Below, piece by piece: positions 12,801 through 23,125 of a stretch of DNA of 64,000 nt (positions within the stretch are counted from its first letter, which is position 1; every line of letters begins with the position of its first letter). Source of the DNA: Hippophae tibetana (taxonomy: Eukaryota > Streptophyta > Magnoliopsida > Rosales > Elaeagnaceae). The stretch covers positions 59,973,275 to 60,037,274 of the forward strand of contig CM072802.1 of assembly GCA_037013495.1 (NCBI GenBank), read 5' to 3'. The translations under genes and the position numbers were made by a program. The notes beneath the pieces were generated by a model. The model worked only from the letters and a program-made list of their open reading frames with translations. It was not told the origin of the DNA and made no database searches.

Positions 12801-15800
12801 TGAACTAAATATCTTTGATGAATGATAAGGAAAGAGCTATGAATGAATATGCAAGATTTATATTGGAAGGGTTTAATCTAAGTATTATAAGTCCAAACAT
12901 TCAATATAATAAGTTTGAATTAAAGTCGGTCATTTTTTAAATAGTACAAACATTTGGACAATTTAGTAGATTACTAATAAAGGATCCTCGTACACATCTC
13001 AGATTGTTTATTAAAGTTGGAAATGCATTCAATTTTAGTAGTGCGACTGAAGAGGCATTTAAACTTGAATTATTCCCTTACTCTTTGTGAGACCATGCTC
13101 GAGATTGACTAAACTCTTTACCATATAATTCCATTACAACTTAGAATGATTTGATAAAAAAATTCTTAATAAAATACTTCCAACTAATAAAGAATGTCAA
13201 GCTTAGGAATGTTATTATCTCTTACTAACAATATAAAAGAGAATCTTTATATGAAACATGTGAATGATTCAAAGAAGTGCTAAGGAAGTGTCATCACCAT
13301 GACATTCCTCATTGGATCTAAATAGAGACTTTTTACAATGATCTCAATGCTCAAACAAAAACTATTATTAATGTATCTGCTAATGAAGTTCTGTTAGCTA
13401 AATCTTACAATCAAGCTTATGAGTTACTTAAGAAAATAGTTAGCAATAATTATTAATGACCAATGGACAGAATGACAACCACAATAAGAGTAGCTGAGAT
13501 ACATGAGGCAAATGATATCACGGTACTTATAGCTCAAGTGTCATCTTTGGTTAATCTTTTAAAGGTTCAAAACTCGTCAATAAGTATAAACCAGGACAAG
13601 ATTCAAGAATGTCTTGTGTATTTTGTGGTAATCAATTTAAGTATCAATTATTTTCATCACCAGGTTTTCAACAACCATAACGACCACAAGTCTAAGAGAA
13701 GAATCCACTTACGAAAGACAATTAAATGCTTTAATAGGGATGATGAAAGACTTCATCCAATTAGTAAATACAAAAGTGTTGAGTCAAGAGGCTTCAATTT
13801 GCAATTTAGAGAACCAAATAGGGTAACTTGCTAAGGCTATAAGTCAAAGGTCTCAAGGTAACCTTCCAAATGAAAAAAATTGTAAATATAAGAAGAGAAG
13901 GTAAAGAGCATTGCAACACCATAGCCTTGAGGAGTGATAAAACTCTAGAGGAGGAACATGAGATCCAAAAGGATAAGGAGGACTATGAGATTAAAAAGGA
14001 TAAGAAGGAGTTAAAAATTAACAAGGATGAGGATGAATTAGTAGATAAAGAGAGCAAGGAAATAATGGATAAAAAAAGTCAGGATGCACATAAATATACC
14101 ATTGTAGATGCACTTGAACAAATGGCTTCTTATGTCAAATTTCTAAAGAACATCTGTCTAAGAAAAGAAGGCTTGGAGATAATGAAATAATAACCTTGAT
14201 AGAAGATTTTAGTGCCATCCTTGCTAGAAGATCCAAGTAGCTTTGACATCCTTTACACTATTAGGAACATCCATTTTGACAAGGTGCTATGCGACTTAGG
14301 TTCAAGCATTAACCTTATGCTATTATCAATTTTTAATGTTGTGTTTGGTTGGAGGGAATGGAAAAGAATCAGAATTGATTCATTCCATTTGTGTGTTTGG
14401 TTGGGTTAAAAAATGAGTTAAGAATAGAATCGATTCCTAAAGGAGAAGGAATCACAATTCCTTCCCCTTTTAGGAATCATGATTCCATTCCCATCTCAAT
14501 TTATTTTTTCCAATTTTACCCCATCCCAAATGTAATCCTAAAATCTAATCCCAAATCCCAAAACCCAAATCCCAAAACCCAAAACCCAAAACCCAAAACC
14601 CAAAACCCAAAACCCCAAACCCCAAACCCCAAACCCCAAACCCTAAATCACAAATCACAAATCCCTAATCCCTAATCCCCAATCCCCAATCCCCAATCCC
14701 CAATCCCCAATCCCCAATCCCCAATCCCCAATCCCCAATCCCCAATCCCCAATCCCCAATCCCCAATCCCCAATCCCAAAACCCAAAACCCAAAACCCAA
14801 AACCCAAAACCCCAAATCCCAAAATCCTAAACTTTAAACCCCAAATCCATAACCCTAAAACCTAAAACCTAAATCTCAAAACCCTAAACACTAATCCCTA
14901 AAACCTAAACCCTAAACCTAAATCTCAAAACCCTAAACTAGTCCCTAAAACCTAAACCCTAAACCTAAATCTCAAAACCCTAAACCCTAAAACCTAAACC
15001 TTAATCTCTAAACCCTAAACCCCAAATCCAAAAACCCTAAACCGTAAATCCCAAATTCTCAAATCCTAAACCCTATTTAGAAAAATAATAATTTTAACCC
15101 TAAGCCTTAACCCACAAATATAACCCTAAACCATCTCAAATCCCTAAACCCTAAATCCCTAAATTCCTAAATCCTTAACATTCAAAATCCTAAACCCTAT
15201 TTAGAAAAATAATAATTTTAATAATATATTTTCTTTTTAAGTAATAATTATTTAGAAAAATAACGATTTCAATAATGTATTTTGTCTAATGAAAAAATAA
15301 TAATTAAATTTTATTATTTAAATTTTATTGAATATAGGAATATTAAGATAATTTATAGTTTTTTTCCATTCCATTCTAGTGGCAAGCCAAACACTGTGAT
15401 ACTAATTTTTTCTTTGATTGCAGTGGTCAAACCAAATAACATTGTTTCCTTTCTATTCTATTCCATTCCGATTCCGATTCCGATTCCGATTCCATTATAT
15501 GAACCAAACGTCACCTAAGAGAACGGGGGTTGGTAAAGATAAAACCACTTCAATAACATTAAAAATAACAGATAGATCAATTAAACGACCCTACAGTATA
15601 ATAGAAGATGTGTTAGTAAAAGTAGACAAGTTCATTTTTTCGATGGATTTCATTGTACTAGACATGGAAGAGAATCGTAATATTCCTATTATACTTGGTT
15701 GTCTATTCTTAGAAATCGGAAGAGCACTCATTGATGTACAAAAAAGTGAGCTTACAATGAGAGTGTAAGATAAATAAGTAACATTTGAAGTTTTTAAAGC

Positions 15801-18800
15801 ATTTGAACCTCCTGATATTGATAATGCTAATGAATGCTTTAGGATAGATGATAACTTAAAAAAATTTGTTGAGTTGCTCACACTTAAGATTGTTACACGT
15901 GATGCTATGAACAATAAAGTAAATCAACCAAGAAACAACTCAATCTATTTTAATTTTGAAAGTGTGGAATCTATGATTGATATTATTGATTGTGCGAACT
16001 ATTTGGAGGGTACACCTTCCAAGTGTTTACCCAATATAGTTATGGAAAATTTTGAGATAGGATCTAAGCTCACACCATCTATTGAAGGGCCACCAAGTTT
16101 AGACGTCACACTTTTAACATATCATCCCCAATCTAGTGGGCAAGCGGAAGAGTCCAATAGAGAGGTGAAAAAGATGTTGAAAATATATATATTAGATGAG
16201 CTACGATGGAATGCTTATAGGAATGCTAAAAAGTACAAAAAAGGACAAAAAAATGGCATGATAAGAGAGTTGAGCACCATGTGTTTAAACCAAAACATAA
16301 AGTATTATTGAACAAATCAAGACTCAAACTGTTTTCGAGCAAACTCAAAAGTAAATGGACACAAAGGGATGTACTTTAAGAATTGATATGACTGTCTAGT
16401 TAAGGACGTTAAATGTGATGTTGGTTGGGAGGCAACCCAACATTATTTTACTTATATTTCTATTGTTTTAGTCGGTGACTAAATGTGGAGAGCAATAGAC
16501 AAAACAAGATTGAGTAGTTGCAACCACAAGCGTGGTGTGCCAAGATTAAGGGATTTTTCTTTCTTTTTTACTTTTTCATTTTTATATATGCACATTAGGG
16601 ATAATTTACAATTTAAGTTTGTGAGAGAGAACTTCATCCTCTACTTTAATATTTAGTATGCATTTTCAATTTTTAGAAATTTTTATTATTTTTATTTTTA
16701 GGATATTTTTAATCATGATTTGGGTAGAAATTGATAAGTATATGAAAACTAAATGTAATGATAAAAATTGGTTGTTATGACTAGGATAAGGAATGTAACA
16801 TTCTTGTTAAGATACTGACATTAATTATGTGATATGCTTGCTATTTTTTATTGGAATGATTCAAATTTTATGCATATGTTCATGATTGATTTTGTGTTCT
16901 TATTGAGAGAATTTGTAGTGAGTTATGCAAGTTAATAAGATCTACCATGTTTTAAAATCTATTTGATCATCCCTTGAGGCGAAATCTTAAATTGTGTTTA
17001 GCAAGAGAAATGATTTAGGCCTTATTTGGATCGATTGAACCTTTCAAGCTAACATTATTACTATCTGTAGTAACCTATTATAGCCTAACACTTTAGCTTG
17101 TATGGAAAGAAAATACATACAATCATGTGTTATACTATAGAGTGAGGTAAAATGCAATGCACCTTATAAAAAACTCAACACAGTTATCCTTCTGAAGAAA
17201 AAGAAAATAAATTTGGGGTGTTGCGAAATTACAAAAAAAGAAAAAAAAAGAAAGATGTTGAATAAAATAATATGAAAGGAATGGCAAGAGATGGTGCACT
17301 AAAATATCAAATTAAAGTTTAGCTGCAGTTAAAAAGTGTGTGATGAATAAAAAGAAATCTAAGTTGTAGAAATAGCCTAAATGTTTTCATTCATTGACCC
17401 TTACTTAAGCCTTACATTACAAGCATATAAAGTCCTTATTAATCTTTACATAAGTGCATATTTATATTAGCGAGAGAGATGTTAAAAATAGACTCATGAG
17501 ACTTGATCTAAAATTGAATTGATTAACGTGCTCATATAGGTTGATTTCATGAGTGCATTCGATGATATCATGTGCAACACGCACACATGAATCAATTCGT
17601 CAAAAATTTTACATATCCTTATGTTGATGGAAAATTGATTAATGAATATGTGAACCTCCTTGCCATAGAATTGCACAACTTTTGAAGATGATAGTTTTTG
17701 CTAAATATGCATGTATTAGTAGATATATATTTACGAATATATTACTCATGTCAATTTATTTAGTTAGACTTGACTTTACTTGAGGATAAGCAAAGAGTTA
17801 AGTTTGGGAGTGTGATGACTCTATGAAAATAGAGTTATCAATGCACTTTTCTACTTAATATTTGCTCATTTTATTCAATAAGTGATGCTTTTGGGGTTAG
17901 AAATATTAAAATATGAATTTTCAAAAATTGTATTTTGACTTTTTATGAACTTTTTGATGCAAGATCAAACAAAAGCTTCCACGTGGACGCCACACAAGTA
18001 GGGGAATTGACAAGGCATGCCCGTGGATAACTCGCAAGTAGAAAGGCTCAATTGGACAACTGCGTATGTACCGTGTGATGCAGCACCATGCCACATGTCA
18101 GCACAACGTTCATTCTAATTTTTGCCGCTTTCAATGCCCTCGCCACGGTTATTAGTTGATTCATCCATTGTTTTCACCTGTGAGCCATGCAAGTAATAAC
18201 TGCGAATCATAGATCGCCACGTAGTGTTGACTGAGACTAGTCAGTCATGCCACGTGTCGTGCACTAATTGGACACGCATTTTCTCCAAGCCACGTGGTGT
18301 GTTTTTATTGGTTGGTGCTGTTAACTTTTCTTTTTTTCATCTCAATCCTTGATCCGAAGTTGATTTAAAGGTCCAAATTCTATGTGAGCCTAATATTTCA
18401 CCCTAATTGCCCCATAAACCCTAATGAGCCAAATGAAACATAATTTTTTATCAATTTTTGCATCCAAGAAGAGAGATAAATACAAAAAAATTCAAAAAAA
18501 TATAATTTTAGTGGAGATTAAAGAGAAGATTGGTACTACAATTTAAGAGATTGATTGTGTTTCTTCTTATTCTCATTTCTTTACCAATTTTTATTTATTT
18601 CTTTATAAAAAATATGAGCTTTATGAATAAAATTATGTCTAGTTAATTTATTAATCTAAGGGTCTTATGAATCTAATTTTCAAATATGCAAAGATATAAT
18701 ATTTTACCCCAATTATGATTTCAATTTAATTATTTTATTTAATCTAATTTTTATGTTAATAATTGTTTAACCAACAATTGATCTATAGAGACAGTTAAAT

Positions 18801-21327
18801 AGATTTAAGAGAATTATTTAATTCTTTGTCATTATTAAATAACGTGCATAGTTTCTAGGTATAGATATATGATTTTTATGTATATGATCTATAATTAATG
18901 AATTTAATAAGTAGTATGCAATTTAATTGACATAAGAAAGTGAGTGATTGGGTTAATTAATATATGCGTGTAGTTTACTTGAGAAATGAATACACGTTAG
19001 ATTAGATTTAATTGATTGATAATTATATTGAGGAGACTTTAGTGACTTGTTTAGAAATTTGAGAAATTAAGTATTTTTATATGTTTTCTCATATATCTTC
19101 TTAGGTGACAAATCTGATTTAATTAATTATTGTTGTTTATTTTTAGTTATTTTAATTTTGTTTTCTTAATACATAAAATACCCAAAAATTGATTTTTATT
19201 TTTTAGTTTTAAAAATTAATTTATAATAATATAATCTATATGAAAACATTATTTTCTTATCATTATATTACTTGTTACGATACGTATATTTGTGTATTTA
19301 TTATATATAGTTATTGAAAAATTATCAAAAGAAAAACATACTAGTCAGTGAAAAACTAACGAAAGAAAAACATAATAGTCAGTGAAAAACTAATAACTGA
19401 AAAACTAACAACATTTTTACAACACATCATAATTTGAAACTTATAAGAAAAACAATTAAGAAGTCCCAATTGAGGAACTTTAGTTTTTCCTAATAGCTTT
19501 TATTGCCGAAAATGGAGATATATGGTGTCTAAAAGACTTCTTGATTAATAATATCATGGTTAGAGATGAAATTTATTAAAAAACATATAAGCAATAAGGA
19601 ACAAGTAAAGTAGATCCTACTGATTTGCCATGAATGAATCTATCAATCTTTAGGTAAGCTATAACTGAAATTAAAAGATGGTAATCACTATGAATTTAAA
19701 GAAAAATTAAATATTAGTTCGTAGTTGCTAAAAAGAAGCTCAAATATGATCACAGGTTGGGTCTGCTGATTAATGGATCACAGCCTGTAAGCAGCGTACT
19801 CACTGATCGGATGGCATTGACATCTAATGATGATTCAATAAAGTAATCCAAGTACCAACTTCTTCTTTTCCTTTTTCATTTTTTTTTAAAGTTTTTTATT
19901 TGCTTTTCATATATATATATTTTCAACTATTCTAACAAAATTACCGTAGGCTTTAGCGTTTCTGATGAACTAAAGAACCCTTGTTGTTATTTAAGAGTCC
20001 AAATATTTTGAGGGAACAAAGTTGTTGTTGTTATGTGGTTTTTTTTCTTTTTTTTTTTAATAATTGCTTTGGGAAATTTTTTCATTTAAAGTATTTCACT
20101 CCCTTATTTTATATATTTTTTAATGATTCAAATTTGCCGGCCCAAGACTGTAAGAATAACTCTTTAAAATGTTGTAATATTTTGCCGACAATGTTAGCAC
20201 AGTGACGAACTTTTGTTTAGTTCAAATTGGGGTTCTATTATGTGGAAATGAGTATATATATATGATAGTTTACTTATTAAATATAGAAAAAAAAAACATT
20301 CCAAGGAGAACCTTCGTGCAAGTAGTGACCAAATTATAGGCCTCTCTATTTGGTTTATGATTGATTATCTAAAGTAATTACATCTATTTAGTGTATGAGA
20401 GGAGACAGATTCATGAGATTCGATTATGATTTCTTTATTTTGATAAAAAAAAAAAAACTTAAATAACTGATCTATCGGTTAATCAACGAAGCTATCAGCT
20501 AAATATATATATTTATAAAAACAAAGAGAAGATAGACAATAAAATAGTAATTAAAAAAAAAAAGACACACAGAATCAGAGCCAGAGAGTAAAACATAAAT
20601 TGGGGGCAAAAAAGTACCTGGAATGTCACAGAAGATAGAGAGTCTTTCCTTACAAAGTTAGTATTTGCATTTGGCACCGACGCATGAATCATACATGATA
20701 AGGATTCCCACATATTCAAACTCAGTGAGTCCCCTACAAACATTATCTTCTTTCCCCTCCATCTCATCAGTAAATCTAACCCATTAAACCTGCAATGCCC
20801 AAATCAACACTCACTTAAATATCATATAAGATAGTGAGAAATACGAAAGATAAAGACTCCAATATTTTAACTGAGCTACAGCTAAAGCTAAAGCTAGGCT
20901 CTAAGAAAAGACAGTGTTTAATAACTTTTCTTACATAAAAGAACGTGCATTAGAAAACCCAGAAGGAAAAAAAGAAAAAGAAAAAGAAAGTTAATTAATC
21001 AATTCGAAATTTGAATGGATTGAGTGAGTACCTGGGCAAGTCACATGAAGCTGGTTTCCAGGAGTACTTAAGATACAGCTTATCAGGTCTACCAAACTTT
21101 TGGCAATTAAACTCATCATCTATAAAAGGACAGCTTGAAGAATCATAGAGAGGATAAGAATTATCAACAACCCATTTTCCTTTAAACAAATTACAACTAT
21201 TCGTTTGCTTTCTACCTTTCAAACTACTCACGTTATGGTACACATGTTTTGCTCTTGCTTCTTGTAAAATCAAGGCTACTAAAACAAGTAAAAACAGAGG
21301 AAACAGAGTACTAAGTCTAAAACCCAT
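6839..21327 (-). CDS. TBL: TRICHOME BIREFRINGENCE-LIKE (TBL) protein, PC-esterase family, five exons
   Basis: Predicted exons on the minus strand are 21032-21327, 20618-20789, 7806-7981, 7565-7723 and 6839-7127. Every junction has GT...AG ends and the phases agree, giving 1092 coding bases (363 aa). Residues 1-26 look like a signal peptide or anchor ending ARA. A possible N-glycosylation site (NVS) is at residue 32. The PMR5N cysteine-rich region spans about 45-100 (CNLFKGKWV to CDLPRF). The GDSL catalytic box is at 118-121, and the second conserved block [15 protein letters not shown] contains the DxxH pair D340/H343. TBL proteins are Golgi O-acetyltransferases of cell-wall polysaccharides (xylan, mannan, pectin, xyloglucan); the substrate here cannot be told from sequence. 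The length matches the compact TBL36-43-like group. Introns 1, 3 and 4 are short (242, 82 and 437 bp) but intron 2 is 12,636 bp and full of repeats. I see no stop or lost splice site. Confidence 0.93.
7988..9387. other. Intronic AT-rich DNA, probably old retroelement sequence
   Basis: No coding region is recognised. There is a T-rich stretch (8200-8600) and an A/G-rich stretch (8620-9290). The latter resembles the low-complexity middle of decayed gypsy elements, but I cannot align it to a family from memory. Confidence 0.35.
9388..9810 (+). repeat. Tandem duplication (about 210 bp x2) of a probable gypsy pol-tail/LTR start
   Basis: Two imperfect copies, about 9388-9600 and 9602-9810, share AATGAATCATGAG, GAAGATTC.AGG.CGAAT and ACCGAAGTATCAATG. 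A phrase of the type 'GGACGAATnTTTTTGA...TGATGAG' is common where the gypsy polyprotein ends and the 3' LTR begins. That makes this a likely chromovirus-type fossil fragment. Confidence 0.5.
10618..11036. repeat. Tandem duplication, about 216-bp unit, two copies
   Basis: ACCATTTCAAATAATAAATG starts near 10618 and again near 10835. The following 200 bases match closely between copies, including CCAATAACAAATAAACTTAT and AAAAACTATCACATGATACT. The second copy ends about 20 bp before the Athila-like 5' LTR. Confidence 0.85.
11058..12514 (+). repeat. 5' LTR of the intronic Athila-like element
   Basis: It starts TGATGACTC and ends near GATTCGATCA-like sequence, just before a degraded Athila primer-binding region (TTTTTTAAGTCGTTATTGGG). 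CACGTG motifs occur at 11355-11360 and 11483-11488. Confidence 0.8.
14550..15190. repeat. Telomere-like heptamer array with several homogenised variants
   Basis: The array runs through blocks: CCCAAAA (about 14563-14612), CCCCAAA (about 14613-14640), CCCCAAT (about 14 copies, 14677-14775), CCCAAAA again, then degenerate CCCTAAA/CCTAAA to about 15190. The main blocks keep a 7-base period, the length of the plant telomere unit CCCTAAA. It is internal to a MITE, so it is not a chromosome end. Confidence 0.88.
15466..15495 (+). repeat. Short tandem repeat (ATTCCG)n
   Basis: About four to five units of ATTCCG lie next to the right end of the Harbinger-like MITE, probably an amplification of its GGAATCGG end motif. 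Confidence 0.75.
17813..19311 (+). repeat. 3' LTR of the intronic Athila-like element
   Basis: It aligns with 11058-12500 along its whole length and is preceded by a purine-rich PPT. CACGTG motifs recur at 18251-18256 and 18291-18296. The last 15-20 bases of the partner LTR are not recognisable here. Confidence 0.8.
19312..20512. other. Intron 2 remainder beside TBL exon 2
   Basis: AT-rich DNA. A 34-bp unit containing AGTCAGTGAAAAACTAA is tandemly repeated about 2.5 times at 19331-19410. No gene or further element end was recognised. Confidence 0.5.
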
Positions 21328-21393
21328 ATGGGATTTCTAAATTAAAGAGACGAGCTTTAGTTGAATAAAATGTAAAGGAGTAGGTGAACTGGG

Positions 21394-21402
21394 ATTTTAT
21401 AG
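21394..21402 (-). promoter_or_regulatory. Probable TATA box of the TBL gene
   Basis: The minus strand reads CTATAAAAT about 70 bp before the ATG. This would place transcription start near 21365 and give a 5' UTR of about 40 bases. No other strong TATA-like site lies closer to the start codon. Confidence 0.55.
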
Positions 21403-21787
21403 TATGTGGAAGAAGAGACACCGAGACAAAGAGTGAAACAAAGAGGCTGTCTTAGAGGGTGTTTCACATGGTTTGGTTAAACAGAACAGTGATTCTAACT
21501 TTTTATTTATTAATAAATCTGTGAGGTTAGTGAAATGAGTTGGGAAATCTTGGAGGGATTCGATTATAGAGCAACTATGAAAGATGTATAGGTTGAAAAT
21601 TCCAAGTACGTTTTGATTTGGGATCCACTGAGATGTTTGGTTGAGTCGTGTGTATGTTTTTTTTTCTTTTTTTTTCCTTCAATTTTTATCTTCACATTCT
21701 TTCCTTTGTTCTGCATGTCACGGGCACTTTGAAAATGCGCAATCATGTTGCACATCTTCACATGGTTCATCCACACGTCATTCATTT

Positions 21788-21792
<5 letters not shown>

Positions 21793-21836
<44 letters not shown>
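21793..21836. repeat. (AT)22 microsatellite
   Basis: An uninterrupted AT dinucleotide run of 44 bp lies about 430 bp upstream of the inferred TBL transcription start. Confidence 0.97.
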
Positions 21837-21839
<3 letters not shown>

Positions 21840-22991
21840 ATTATTATTCTTAATTTTTCATTTATAAAAGGACAACAATGAAATGTAACATTGACTAGCA
21901 ATTTGGTGTAAAAAAAAAACGGAGAGAAATACTTGCAATTTGAAAAATAGAATTTAATCGTATTATTTATTATTATTAAAAATCGATGGCACAAACAATA
22001 AATAATATTTTTTTTCATGTTTATTTATTTTTTAATTTTTTAATTAAAGTTAAAGCAATCTATGGAAAAAAAATTAATTTTGTTTTTATATAGACATTTT
22101 TTAATAATAATATGAATAAATTATTATAAAAAAATAAATATTATTTTTATAATAAAAATCGAAATGCTATTTTTCACTTTCGAGAAATAGGCAATAAGTA
22201 TACGTGTAAAGAAATATTTATATATTTTATTAAAAATATGGAAATCTTTCAATCACGTTGAAAAAGAGTACAATAGAAATTAAAGTCCAAATTTTTAGAT
22301 ATAATAAAGATTTAATTGAGATAATTCTTTTAAGCATTCTTTGTTATCTGTTTCAATTCTTTGATATAATATTACATGTTTGACAATTTTTTCATAAACA
22401 AACATAATTTGTTTAGTATGTTTTGATTTTATGGATTATAGTATTTTCTTCGAAGTTGTAGATGTCAGTAACATAATTATGAACTTTATTAAAGAAGTTG
22501 AAACTTAATCTCATCCAACATTATTTGTATCTGTTTCTGTTTCAATACCATCTTCTGAATCCTATGTTAAAGTATTCATAAAAAGTTGTATTCAAGACGA
22601 AAGGAGCTAAAAAACTTTCAAAAATAGTGAGAAATATTACAATTAAATAAATAATAAAATGATAAACTTGAAAAGAAAATAAGAAGGTTGAATCCAAAAT
22701 TTTCAAAGATTAGATTACTAAAATGCCTTCATACAGAAAAAATAAATAAAAAATATAGGCATTCTCAAATTTTCTCTGTATAAAAATCAATCATAATCCT
22801 TTGTGTATTATAATTGCATTGACAAGCTTGAGCGAATTAAATTCTTTATTGTTTCTTTGATACTGTTTATGAATTATAGCTAGTTGTATATTGTGATTCA
22901 CAATGTAGGTACTCAAATCAGGACGATAATATTTTTAATTATTATTTTTTATTTTCTCAAAATTATACTTTCTAAATTTTATCATGCGCAT

Positions 22992-23125
22992 TAGGGGTGT
23001 CCATGATCCGGTCCGGTCCGATTTTTTCTAAAAAAAAAGTAACCGAATCGGACCGTTCATATTATTCGGATCGGACCGGACCGTTTAAAACGGTTTTAAG
23101 AAATAAAAATCGGACCGGACCATAA
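22992..23125. repeat. Truncated hAT-like MITE end
   Basis: It begins TAGGGGTGTCCATGATCCGG and is rich in CGGTCCGG/CGGACCGG words in both orientations. This resembles the complete element at 58265-58714, but no matching right terminus or 8-bp duplication is visible. Confidence 0.45.

Larger units (their letters stand above)
14337..15515. mobile_element. Harbinger-like MITE nested in the Athila-like element
   Basis: TAA lies on both sides (14334-14336 and 15516-15518), a 3-bp duplication as left by PIF/Harbinger elements. The left end reads TGTTGTGTTTGGTTGG; the right end, reverse-complemented, reads GGTGACGTTTGGTTCA, so the inverted ends share GTTTGGTT. GGAATGG-type and GATTCC-type words near both ends are also inverted. 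It has no coding capacity. The 1179-bp length is swollen by the heptamer array inside. Confidence 0.72.
11058..19311 (+). mobile_element. Ty3/gypsy Athila-like retrotransposon, old and broken, in TBL intron 2
   Basis: Direct LTRs lie at 11058-12514 and 17813-19311. Both begin TGATGACTCTATGAAA. A degraded primer-binding region follows the first, and the PPT AGTTTGGGAGTG (17801-17812) precedes the second. Traces of gag (about 12950-14200), a protease-like region (around 14210-14330 and 15530-15770) and an integrase tail with [15 protein letters not shown] (about 16100-16200) are visible. No reverse transcriptase core was found, so a large internal part is missing. There are many breaks. The LTR pair looks about 15-18% diverged by eye, suggesting several million years. 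It lies antisense to the host gene. Confidence 0.85.
7982..20617 (-). other. Giant intron 2 of the TBL gene (12,636 bp) packed with repeats
   Basis: The donor is GTACTT next to 20618 and the acceptor is GTGCAG next to 7981. Family proteins run straight from SVTFQ to DYGV across this point, and both codon phases are 0, so the intron position is well supported. Contents from left to right: unidentified AT-rich DNA, two tandem duplications (9388-9810 and 10618-11036), a decayed Athila-like element on the opposite strand (11058-19311) with a nested MITE, and AT-rich DNA up to exon 2. Confidence 0.85.

Noticed and set aside
14391-14675. Open frame rich in Pro, Lys, Asn and Gln (NPKPQT repeats)
   Set aside because: It is a by-product of the CCCAAAA/CCCCAAA heptamer array.
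14550-15190. True telomere or chromosome end
   Set aside because: The array is flanked by MITE ends, a TAA duplication and retroelement sequence on both sides, and is made mostly of variant units.
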